From the NCBI GenBank assembly GCA_002450155.1, contig DJYO01000025.1:8307-72306 (forward strand): 64,000 nt of DNA. The letters are read 5' to 3'. The notes under the pieces were generated by a model. It was not told the DNA's origin and ran no database searches. It was given only the letters and a program-made list of their open reading frames with translations. This stretch comes from Mageeibacillus sp. UBA6976 (GTDB lineage Bacteria > Bacillota > Clostridia > Saccharofermentanales > Saccharofermentanaceae). The stretch's first letter is position 1. Every line of letters begins with the position of its first letter. Positions 52,135 to 59,402 of this stretch are shown here, one piece after another. Position numbers and translations under genes: made by a program.

Positions 52135-52785
52135 ATGGATTACAGAGTCATAGATAAGGACAAATACTATAGAAATGGGGTGTTCCGCCATTTTACCGAG
52201 GACTGTAAATGTTCAGTCTCCATGACGGCGAGAATAGATGTTACAGACCTGGTCTTTTACTCAAAAAGGACGGATACCAAATTTTACATCAATTTTCTGT
52301 ACATTTTGACCAAAGTGCTGAATTCAAGGGAAGATTACAGGATGGGATATCTGTGGCAGACTGACGAGCTTATATGCTACGACAGGATAAATCCTACACA
52401 CTATGTATTCCATGAAGATACCGAGACCTGCACCCCTGTCTATTCAGAGTATTGTGAGGATTACAAGGCATTCTATGAGCAGGTATCCGCAGATATCCAA
52501 AGGGCAAAGCAGAGCAGGGAATATATGCTCGATTCTCAAAACCACCCCAACTGGTTCGATGCTTCCTATATCTCCTGGCTGTCCTATGATTCCATGAACA
52601 TAGAATTGCCTGACGGGTATCTGTATTTCGCACCGATAGTAAACTGGGGGCGCTACAGATCTGAGGGGGAGAGATTACTCATGCCCCTGACCGTCAGGCT
52701 AAATCACGCAATAGCGGATGGATTCCTTGTTTCTAATGTGTTCAGGCTCATTGATAAGGAGATAAGTTCCTTACCACTGTCTTAA
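52135..52785 (+). CDS. Chloramphenicol acetyltransferase-family protein
   Basis: 216 residues from ATG 52135, SD GGGGAGG. CAT-fold: the catalytic motif reads LNHAIADGF with H191, against HHAVCDGFH in classical CAT; TARIDVTDLVFYSK and the C-terminal helix also fit. The trimeric CAT fold is likely and acetyl transfer is plausible, but chloramphenicol need not be the substrate (xenobiotic CATs vary). Promoter elements upstream weak. Confidence 0.85.
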   Translation: MDYRVIDKDKYYRNGVFRHFTEDCKCSVSMTARIDVTDLVFYSKRTDTKFYINFLYILTKVLNSREDYRMGYLWQTDELICYDRINPTHYVFHEDTETCTPVYSEYCEDYKAFYEQVSADIQRAKQSREYMLDSQNHPNWFDASYISWLSYDSMNIELPDGYLYFAPIVNWGRYRSEGERLLMPLTVRLNHAIADGFLVSNVFRLIDKEISSLPLS

Positions 52786-53001
52786 CGGCTCTCCCACATT
52801 GTCCTTGAATGTGCCAAGGATGATCTTGACGAGATCTATGATCCAGCCGATTCCGAAGAAACCCGCTGTAAACAGGTAGATAAGACCTGTACCGATCTTG
52901 CCTACATAAAATCTGTGAGCACCGAATTCTCCTAGGAAGATGCAAAGGAGAAGCGCTGCAAGTCTGCTCTTGTTAGATGTGTTTGTTACGTAAGTCGTCA
53001 T
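52771..53001 (-). CDS. TM2-domain protein
   Basis: 76 residues: two TM helices with the TM2 turn LGEFGAHRFYVGKIGTG and IGWIIDLVKI. SD GGAGGTGAT. The 3' end overlaps the convergent CAT gene by 15 bases. Function of TM2 proteins is unknown. Confidence 0.88.
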   Translation of the reverse strand: MTTYVTNTSNKSRLAALLLCIFLGEFGAHRFYVGKIGTGLIYLFTAGFFGIGWIIDLVKIILGTFKDNVGEPLRQW

Positions 53002-53025
53002 TATCTATCACCTCCATTAGATGTG

Positions 53026-53054
53026 ATTATAGAGTAGATTATGCCATTTATCAA
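53026..53054 (-). promoter_or_regulatory. Promoter of TM2 gene
   Basis: On the minus strand TTGATA, 17-base spacer, TATAAT (53031-53026). Very close to consensus. Confidence 0.7.
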
Positions 53055-53063
53055 ATCGCATAG

Positions 53064-53069
53064 TATAAT
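53064..53069 (+). promoter_or_regulatory. -10 element directly before start codon (leaderless?)
   Basis: TATAAT ends 6 bases before ATG 53076 with no SD; the pattern equals that at 49777. Confidence 0.45.
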
Positions 53070-53075
53070 GTGTGG

Positions 53076-53444
53076 ATGAACAAAAAAGCTCTTACAAGAA
53101 CCATTATAGAAGCAGGAGTCTGCGGTCTTGCAGGGCTTTCTTACTATGCTTTCATCATGCTGACAGGCATAAGCCTCCCCTGTTATATACATGAATTCAC
53201 AGGCTTCCTGTGTCCCAGCTGCGGGATAACCAGGATGTTTCTCCATCTTGCGCATCTGGAATTTATAGAGGCGATGCAGGCTAATTACATGCTGTTCTTC
53301 CTCTGGCCTGTTATCGTATTACTGGTCTTCTATATCCTGTATAAGTACCATGCAAGGGAGGAGCTCCCAAAACTGGCCTACATTGTCATGTATGCGCTGG
53401 TTGGAATTTCTCTCATTTTTTGTATAATAAGAAACGTCATTTAA
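53076..53444 (+). CDS. DUF2752 membrane protein
   Basis: 122 residues from ATG 53076. Three TM segments and the family's signature FLCPSCGITRMFLHLAH followed by QANYMLFFLWP. DUF2752 proteins carry the C-P-x-C-G-x-T-R motif at the membrane; function unknown. No SD precedes it; it may be translated from a leaderless transcript. Confidence 0.85.
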   Translation: MNKKALTRTIIEAGVCGLAGLSYYAFIMLTGISLPCYIHEFTGFLCPSCGITRMFLHLAHLEFIEAMQANYMLFFLWPVIVLLVFYILYKYHAREELPKLAYIVMYALVGISLIFCIIRNVI

Positions 53445-53466
53445 CACATTAAAGGGAGGAATAGAT

Positions 53467-54009
53467 ATGATCGATAACATTATTTGTCCTAGTTGCGGAA
53501 CACCTAACGATCCTAATGCTAATTTCTGCGAAGGCTGCGGCGGTTCTCTCGCAGCTGCTAAGCAAGCAGCACAGGCGATGCAGGAAGCTCCTGCTGCACC
53601 GGAGCCTGCACCTGCACCCGAGCCGGCACCCGCACCCGCACCTGCACCTGCACCCTTAGCGGAGCCTGTTTATTCAACCAGCCAGACGGACTATCAGCAG
53701 CCTTCATATACTTACGATGACAATGCTGATTCTTCACAGAGTGATACAGGCGACAAGCAGGCTACAGCTTCTGTAATACTCGGCATCGTAGGCCTTTGCC
53801 TTTGCTGCTGCACACCCTGTGGTATCGCAGGCCTCATCTGCGCTATCCTTGCTAAGAAGAACGGCGCTACCGGTGGCAAGGTTACAGCAGGTCTCGTAAT
53901 GGCAATCATTATCCTTGTGATCAACGCAATCAGCCTGGTCTACAACATCATTGCAGCTGCAAGCGGCGCAAGCAATTATTATATGGACATGTTGAACAAC
54001 CTGTATTGA
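53467..54009 (+). CDS. Zinc-ribbon / Pro-Ala repeat / DUF4190-like membrane protein
   Basis: 180 residues: zinc ribbon (C7, C10, C21, C24), a Pro-Ala-Glu repeat linker (about 39-70), then two TM segments with a double-Cys loop (LCLCCCTPCGIAGLI). SD AGGGAGG. The layout parallels those at 35539 and 62990. Function unknown. Confidence 0.8.
   Translation: MIDNIICPSCGTPNDPNANFCEGCGGSLAAAKQAAQAMQEAPAAPEPAPAPEPAPAPAPAPAPLAEPVYSTSQTDYQQPSYTYDDNADSSQSDTGDKQATASVILGIVGLCLCCCTPCGIAGLICAILAKKNGATGGKVTAGLVMAIIILVINAISLVYNIIAAASGASNYYMDMLNNLY
53590..53660 (+). repeat. Intragenic Pro-Ala coding repeat
   Basis: Tandem copies of CCTGCACC/CCCGCACC encode (E)PAPAPAPA in the linker of the zinc-ribbon protein. 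Confidence 0.8.
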
Positions 54010-54035
54010 TCATCTGAGACAAACAGATAGACACG

Positions 54036-54066
54036 GAGTCACTTCATTCTGAAGTGGCTCTTTTAT
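54036..54066 (+). terminator. Terminator upstream of XrtG operon
   Basis: GAGTCACTTCA and TGAAGTGGCTC arms with a three-base loop, then TTTTATT. Confidence 0.85.
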
Positions 54067-54156
54067 TGACATTTTTCCAAATGTGTAGCAAATGTGTCAT
54101 TTTGGCAACAGATTCGACAAAAATAAAAAACTTTTGACATACTTCTTGAAATGAGA

Positions 54157-54165
54157 TGCTAAAAT
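54157..54165 (+). promoter_or_regulatory. Extended -10 directly before XrtG operon start (leaderless?)
   Basis: TGCTAAAAT (extended -10), 7 bases before ATG 54173, no SD between. A TTGACA at 54134-54139 is present but at a poor 20-base spacing. Confidence 0.45.
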
Positions 54166-54172
54166 CTGAAAT

Positions 54173-55906
54173 ATGGATAGATATATATTTAAAAAAGGAA
54201 TAAGTGTTCTCTCTGCAGCCATCGTTTTGATCGCCGCATGTTCGTTCTGGGCTCCCGCACCTTGTGTCCGCGCAGCCGAGACCTTGACAGTTGACGGTGA
54301 CATATCCGACTGGGAGGGAGTAACAAGACATACAGGCGGAGGCTCCCTTTCAAGCTGGGCAGTACTTAAGGACGATACAGGATACTATTTTCTTATCAAG
54401 CCCGCGCAGTATCAGGAATATTCCGGCCAGAGTATCTCCATTGCCTATGGAGACGGCAACAGTTCAGGCATTGTCTTTAATGTCGCAAGCGGCAGGGCTA
54501 TGACATCCAGCTGGGCTGATATACCGGGAGCAAGCTCTTCGGGCATGTTCCAGGTAAATGGTGAGAACTATGAGGAATTCTTTGTTCCTGCTTCCTATTT
54601 TGCATCAGACGACTTTACCTTGACCAGCAACGAGTCAGTACAGTCCTCTGACATTGAAGTGGTTGGAGATTCAGGCGGGAATGAGACAGGTGAAACATCC
54701 GAAGGGACCGAAGCTACTGATCCTGCTACAGGCGTATATGAGGGAATAGTTATAGACGGATCCTTCGATGACTGGGCCAGCGTAGTCAAGGTTGATGCAA
54801 CAGCTCAGAGCAATGGACTTGTCAATGGAGTTGCAATGGTCTGGGATGGAGATTATATATATCTGCTTATAGATGAGAAGCAGAATAATTCAGCTTCCTG
54901 GTCAGGTAACGGCAATAACGGTAATTTTGTTATTACTACTGATACGAATCATGTTATGATCATAAATTTCAAGGGCAACCAGCCTAACCCGAACACAGTA
55001 TCAGCAACTGTAACATCCACCAATGTCAAGCTTACCTCTGACAATGGCGGTCTGGAATGCGCTTCGAATCCGGAATACTCGGTATATAACAAACCAAGTC
55101 TTACAGAGATCAAGATCCCTACATCGGCTCTCCCGGATTATAGAGAGACTATAAGCTTCGGATATTATCTGAGCGAAGAACCCTTAATAGCAGATGTTGC
55201 AAACCTTCACCCTGTGGAACATAACAGCGGGACCAATGACGGTTCAAATATCGTAATAGATGGCAGATACGAAGACTGGGAGAACTATCCGGTTACCACT
55301 ATCGAATATGCTACGGCAGGTACTTCAAATAACTGGGCAGACAGCGAGGCAGGTATATATTCCCGTGACGGTCTGACATATGTCTATGCTGAGTCACATA
55401 ACTTTTCGCCATCGACGACCGGCGACCACTACGGCGGAGAGGAATTCCTTGAGATAACCGTTTCTATCCCGGGCAAGGGTACGACAAAAATGGAAGCTGT
55501 CCTTATACGTGACGACGGCAGTCTTGACTGGGATGCCAGCAAACGTCATTATGACCCGGGCACATATCATTTTGCTCTCTTTGAACAGAGCGGATATGGC
55601 AAGAGTACAAGTCTGGACAACATAGTCGATCACGATTACTACTATGGCGATATGTATGTCACAGTAGGCGATTATATCAACAAGACGGAGTTTGTATTTG
55701 ATCCTTCTGTAATAGCTGAGTATTTCGGCACAACTATCGAGCCCAGTGATAAGGTCAATGTTATGCTTCACAGATGCGGCGATGAGAATCTTTATACTTC
55801 AGGAATTTCCACAGGACCTATCTTTACAGTGCTCCTTGCCGGCTCAGCTGCAGCACTGTTCTATATCTACACCAAGAGCAAGAGGAAGGCTAAGGAAAAG
55901 TCTTAA
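54173..55906 (+). CDS. Secreted three-module protein with C-terminal sorting tail (proposed XrtG substrate)
   Basis: 577 residues. Signal peptide (to about residue 35, CVRAAET). Three repeated modules each opening with DGxxxDW (DGDISDW at 41-47, IDGSFDDW near 194, IDGRYEDW near 362), the signature of CBM9/DOMON-like beta-sandwiches. Then a tripartite C-terminus: STGP, a TM (about 548-566) and a basic tail KSKRKAKEKS, as in Firmicu-CTERM proteins processed by exosortase XrtG. The stop overlaps the XrtG gene start (TAATG). It probably ends as the surface product of this operon. Leaderless start probable; see -10 at 54157. Confidence 0.85.
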   Translation: MDRYIFKKGISVLSAAIVLIAACSFWAPAPCVRAAETLTVDGDISDWEGVTRHTGGGSLSSWAVLKDDTGYYFLIKPAQYQEYSGQSISIAYGDGNSSGIVFNVASGRAMTSSWADIPGASSSGMFQVNGENYEEFFVPASYFASDDFTLTSNESVQSSDIEVVGDSGGNETGETSEGTEATDPATGVYEGIVIDGSFDDWASVVKVDATAQSNGLVNGVAMVWDGDYIYLLIDEKQNNSASWSGNGNNGNFVITTDTNHVMIINFKGNQPNPNTVSATVTSTNVKLTSDNGGLECASNPEYSVYNKPSLTEIKIPTSALPDYRETISFGYYLSEEPLIADVANLHPVEHNSGTNDGSNIVIDGRYEDWENYPVTTIEYATAGTSNNWADSEAGIYSRDGLTYVYAESHNFSPSTTGDHYGGEEFLEITVSIPGKGTTKMEAVLIRDDGSLDWDASKRHYDPGTYHFALFEQSGYGKSTSLDNIVDHDYYYGDMYVTVGDYINKTEFVFDPSVIAEYFGTTIEPSDKVNVMLHRCGDENLYTSGISTGPIFTVLLAGSAAALFYIYTKSKRKAKEKS

Positions 55907-56511
55907 TGTCCATAATTCTTACTTTAGTTGCTATCGCCGCTTGGATCTGGCTTCTCCTGATCCTACGGAGAGCAGAGCTGAAGTTCTGGCATTATATCCT
56001 TGGTGCAGCGGGACTTTTTACTATCCTTATGCTGCTGGTAAGGCCTGTTATGACCTTGCCTCTTGCGAGGATCGTAGCAGCTGTGGCAGGGATATTCGGT
56101 AAGATAACAGACTTTTATCAGGCCTACTTCAGATATGGCGTAATATTCATTGAATCAGGCAAGGAAGCGATCACGGTAAATATCGATCTTGAATGCTCAG
56201 GCATAATCGAGATATCTGCTTTCCTGTCACTGATCGTTTTCTTTGAGGTATACAGTATTCCGGAGAGAATATATTTCGGGATAATAGGTGCTCTGTATAC
56301 TTTGCTGTCCAATTCCTTCAGGATCGCAGTTATCTGCACCTTTATCCATTTTGCAGGGCCCGACTACTACTATATCGCCCATACTTTGCTGGGCAGGATC
56401 GTATTCTATGTGCTGCAGGTGCTGCTGTACTTCTTTGTATTTACCAGGTATCAGGTAAGGCGTACCAGGACCGGTGATTTCGAGTATTCAAAGGAGGGAC
56501 TTCCTTCATGA
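55906..56511 (+). CDS. xrtG: Exosortase XrtG
   Basis: 201 residues with six TM segments. The transpeptidase-like catalytic residues of exosortases are all visible: C97 in LECSGIIE, R139 in SNSFRIAV and H159 in YIAHTLLG. Size and motifs fit the Gram-positive XrtG type. It should cleave the sorting tail of the upstream protein and transfer it to an unknown acceptor. Overlaps upstream gene by 1 base and the GT gene by 4. Confidence 0.9.
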   Translation: MSIILTLVAIAAWIWLLLILRRAELKFWHYILGAAGLFTILMLLVRPVMTLPLARIVAAVAGIFGKITDFYQAYFRYGVIFIESGKEAITVNIDLECSGIIEISAFLSLIVFFEVYSIPERIYFGIIGALYTLLSNSFRIAVICTFIHFAGPDYYYIAHTLLGRIVFYVLQVLLYFFVFTRYQVRRTRTGDFEYSKEGLPS

Positions 56512-57896
56512 ATATAATGACCGCACTGGTAAATCCTTTCTTCTATTGGCTCGCGTGGATCGTGATCCCTCTTATAGTGGAGGTCATCCCATCCATAGCA
56601 TCCTTTTTTATCCTGTTATGGAAGAGACGCAAGGCGAGAGCCCGCATAAATCCTCCTGTATGGCCGGATGTTGTGATAATAGTCCCTGTATATAATTCCC
56701 AGGAGAGCCTTGAGAGATGCTTAAGGTCTATCAATGACAGCGACTACCCCAAGCAGAATATGTATATCTATCTGGTCAACAACATGAGCAGCGACCATAG
56801 TTTCGAGGCCTTCCAGAGAGCTCAGGAGCAATTTGGAGATCTTCGTATGGACTGGCTGAATTCAAGACAGGGTAAGTCCAGGGCTCTTAATCTCGCCATA
56901 TATAACAGTAACGGTAAATACCTTATAAACATTGATTCAGACGGCATCCTTGAGCGCAGTGCCATAACGAGGATGGTAAGCTTCCTGGAGCTTAACGAGG
57001 ATATAACCTGCTGCACAGGAACGGTCCTTACAAACCCCGAACTGGTAGAGGGGTATAAGAGATTTCTCCCCAGGCTCCTCAGGAGGCTTGAGTTTGTGGA
57101 ATACGCCCAGGCTTTCCTCGCGGGCAGGAGCTACGATGCGGAGATCAATTCCATGTATACCATCTCCGGTGCGTTCTCCGCATTCAGGATGGAATCCATA
57201 GCGAATACACATCTGTACAATACGGATACGATCTCCGAAGATACGGAGATTACCTTCCAGATGAGATATCTCCTTAAGAAGAGAGTGGGTATCTGTGAGG
57301 AAGCTATCTACTTTACTGACCCTATAGAAGATTTCAATAAGCTCTATACCCAGCGTCAGCGCTGGCAGAGGGGCTCTATTGAGGTAGCAAGCATGTATCC
57401 CGGCATCAAGCTCGTGCCCTGGAGATACTTAAGAGACACAAACATAAAAGCCCTCTTATTTGACCATACCTTCGCATTTCCCAGGATGATCTGGTACCTC
57501 GCACTGGTATTCCTGCTTATAATCGGTTATTCAAGCGAGGTGGTACTCATAGCCATGGGCGCCATATTCCTGTTCTACATCGTATGCGGATATCTGTATT
57601 TCTATATATCCCAGTATCTGTTAAGGCCTTTTGGCAGGACCAGGAGATACTACCTGAGCAGGTGGGCAGATGTTTTCCTTTTGCCGTTTTATAATTTTGC
57701 AGTATTCTTTATCAGGTTTGCGGGGATAATAAACAGCATAAATACCAGGAGCAACTGGAAGACAGATACCCTTACGGATGAGTGGGATAAATTCAGGCAT
57801 ACCATGGGATCGAGCATGACTAAGATAGAAGGTGTGCTTGGCAGGATCCAAAGAGCAGTTAATTACGAGGATAAATACAATGAGCAAAAAGAATAA
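56508..57896 (+). CDS. XrtG-associated processive GT2 glycosyltransferase
   Basis: 462 residues: N-terminal TM (about 15-40), GT2 domain with IIVPVYNSQESL, DSDG (residue about 146, DxD-like), SEDTEI and QRQRW (about 281) as in processive GT2 enzymes, then four TM segments. It is of the type annotated as the exosortase-G-associated glycosyltransferase. Probably makes or extends a glycan at the membrane. Overlaps the xrtG stop by 4 bases. Confidence 0.88.
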   Translation: MNIMTALVNPFFYWLAWIVIPLIVEVIPSIASFFILLWKRRKARARINPPVWPDVVIIVPVYNSQESLERCLRSINDSDYPKQNMYIYLVNNMSSDHSFEAFQRAQEQFGDLRMDWLNSRQGKSRALNLAIYNSNGKYLINIDSDGILERSAITRMVSFLELNEDITCCTGTVLTNPELVEGYKRFLPRLLRRLEFVEYAQAFLAGRSYDAEINSMYTISGAFSAFRMESIANTHLYNTDTISEDTEITFQMRYLLKKRVGICEEAIYFTDPIEDFNKLYTQRQRWQRGSIEVASMYPGIKLVPWRYLRDTNIKALLFDHTFAFPRMIWYLALVFLLIIGYSSEVVLIAMGAIFLFYIVCGYLYFYISQYLLRPFGRTRRYYLSRWADVFLLPFYNFAVFFIRFAGIINSINTRSNWKTDTLTDEWDKFRHTMGSSMTKIEGVLGRIQRAVNYEDKYNEQKE

Positions 57897-58947
57897 AGCT
57901 ATTAAGAATACCAGGGAGAGCAAGTCTTTAGTAATCTTATTTACGGTCATGATCTTGATCTTGTCTGTTTTGCTCTCTGTCTTTGCCTGGTGGCAGATAC
58001 ATAACTACGAGCTGGGCGTAGCTGAGCTCTATGCCGAGGAGCAGGACGGATATGTTGAGCTTGTAGCAAGGCAGATCGAGCTCTATGGTGATATCGCAGG
58101 AGACAGCTTTGTTGAAGATACGATAGACCTTCTGGACTCGACTTCAAGGCGTTACTGGACGCTGGATAACTCAGAGTACTTCCTGTTCGTTAAGAGCATC
58201 AGTGAGACTAATACCTATAAATCCTTCTCAACGGATACTTTCTATAACACGACCAGTGCTCAGGATTTCCTGGGCATGCTCGTCAAGGGGCAGGCTAAAC
58301 ATGCGATAATCACGATAGATGAGGATAAGTATGTTGCATCAGGCATCATCTTCACTTATGACGGAACAAGCTACAGAATGTGCCTTCTCACGGATTACGA
58401 TGTAATGCTCACCAATAACGAATATCTGAGCAGCAAGCTCTATCTGCTCATAGATTTTATCTTCCTAATAGCTGTTCTTATAATCGCTGTTATCCTCTTT
58501 GTGATCAAGATAAGCCAGGAGAAGAAGAATACCGCAAGGGAGAAGATGGTATCAGTTAAGCTCGGTAAGTATGTAGATTATCTGGATAATGTCATCATGG
58601 GCAGGAATACCAGCCTGATAGTAACAGGTGAGGGAAAGATAGATAAGCTTATACACGAGGTAGATGCAAGAAGCATTTATCCCATGGCATTTGTAAGACT
58701 TAACGTGCCTCAGGAGCTGATGCTCGAATGCTTTGACAGACTGAGCGGCCATATCGGTAAGGATGTCGTCTGGCTCAGGTTCAGGAAGGATGCTTATATC
58801 CTTCTTGCATCAGGCAGAACGGCTGAAACACTTGCGGCAGATATAAAAAGCAGCGGAATAGACACCGGAGCTGAGATAAAGCCTATAGGAACTTGTGACG
58901 GCCGTATTTCTGCAATGGAGCTTTATAACAGGGCGGTCAAGGAGTAA
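57880..58947 (+). CDS. Two-TM protein of the XrtG operon
   Basis: 355 residues from ATG 57880 (SD ACGAGG at 57865-57870); overlaps the GT stop by 17 bases. TM1 (about 16-38), an outside region of about 150 residues resembling a small sensor (EEQDGYVELVARQIELYGDI), TM2 (about 190-212) and a cytoplasmic domain of 140 residues without His-kinase or GGDEF motif. No family recognised. It always may serve as a regulator or scaffold for the operon, but this is a guess. Confidence 0.7.
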   Translation: MSKKNKAIKNTRESKSLVILFTVMILILSVLLSVFAWWQIHNYELGVAELYAEEQDGYVELVARQIELYGDIAGDSFVEDTIDLLDSTSRRYWTLDNSEYFLFVKSISETNTYKSFSTDTFYNTTSAQDFLGMLVKGQAKHAIITIDEDKYVASGIIFTYDGTSYRMCLLTDYDVMLTNNEYLSSKLYLLIDFIFLIAVLIIAVILFVIKISQEKKNTAREKMVSVKLGKYVDYLDNVIMGRNTSLIVTGEGKIDKLIHEVDARSIYPMAFVRLNVPQELMLECFDRLSGHIGKDVVWLRFRKDAYILLASGRTAETLAADIKSSGIDTGAEIKPIGTCDGRISAMELYNRAVKE

Positions 58948-58961
58948 CAGGAGGGAATCAT

Positions 58962-59402
58962 ATGATCAGATACTACATGATCAAGGCATATCTTAATGCG
59001 AGTCACTATGTCGTCTTTGACGGCAAAAGGGGTGATGTCCATCCTCACACATGGGAGTATGTTGCCAAGGTCTACACTTCAGGCAAAGACGTAGTCAAGT
59101 TCTCTGAGCCTGAGAGGGCGGTAATGAGCATCTTTGAGCCGTATCAGAACAAGGTAATGAATGAGCAGCCACCCTTCGATGCCATCAATCCCACATTAGA
59201 GAATATGACAGAGTATTTTGCCACACAGATAACAACGGCTGTAGAGCCTTACGGATACCATCTCAGGACTTTTGAAGGCAGTGAGACACCGGTAAGGACC
59301 TACGGAGTTGAGTTCCCGGAAGTAACAGAAGAAATCGATGATCTTAGCGGCGACGAGGTCGAGGCCGCATTGGGAAGGCTTGGAGGCAACATTGGAAAAT
59401 AA
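58962..59402 (+). CDS. 6-pyruvoyl-tetrahydropterin synthase-like protein (XrtG-associated)
   Basis: 146 residues. The PTPS/QueD zinc ligands are kept as H15 (NASHYVVFD) and H27, H29 (VHPHTWEY), and NPTLENMTEYF matches the family. No Cys exists anywhere in the protein, so the catalytic Cys of PTPS/QueD is missing. SD CAGGAGGG at 58949-58956. Known as the exosortase-G-associated PTPS-like type. Chemistry unknown. Confidence 0.85.
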   Translation: MIRYYMIKAYLNASHYVVFDGKRGDVHPHTWEYVAKVYTSGKDVVKFSEPERAVMSIFEPYQNKVMNEQPPFDAINPTLENMTEYFATQITTAVEPYGYHLRTFEGSETPVRTYGVEFPEVTEEIDDLSGDEVEAALGRLGGNIGK

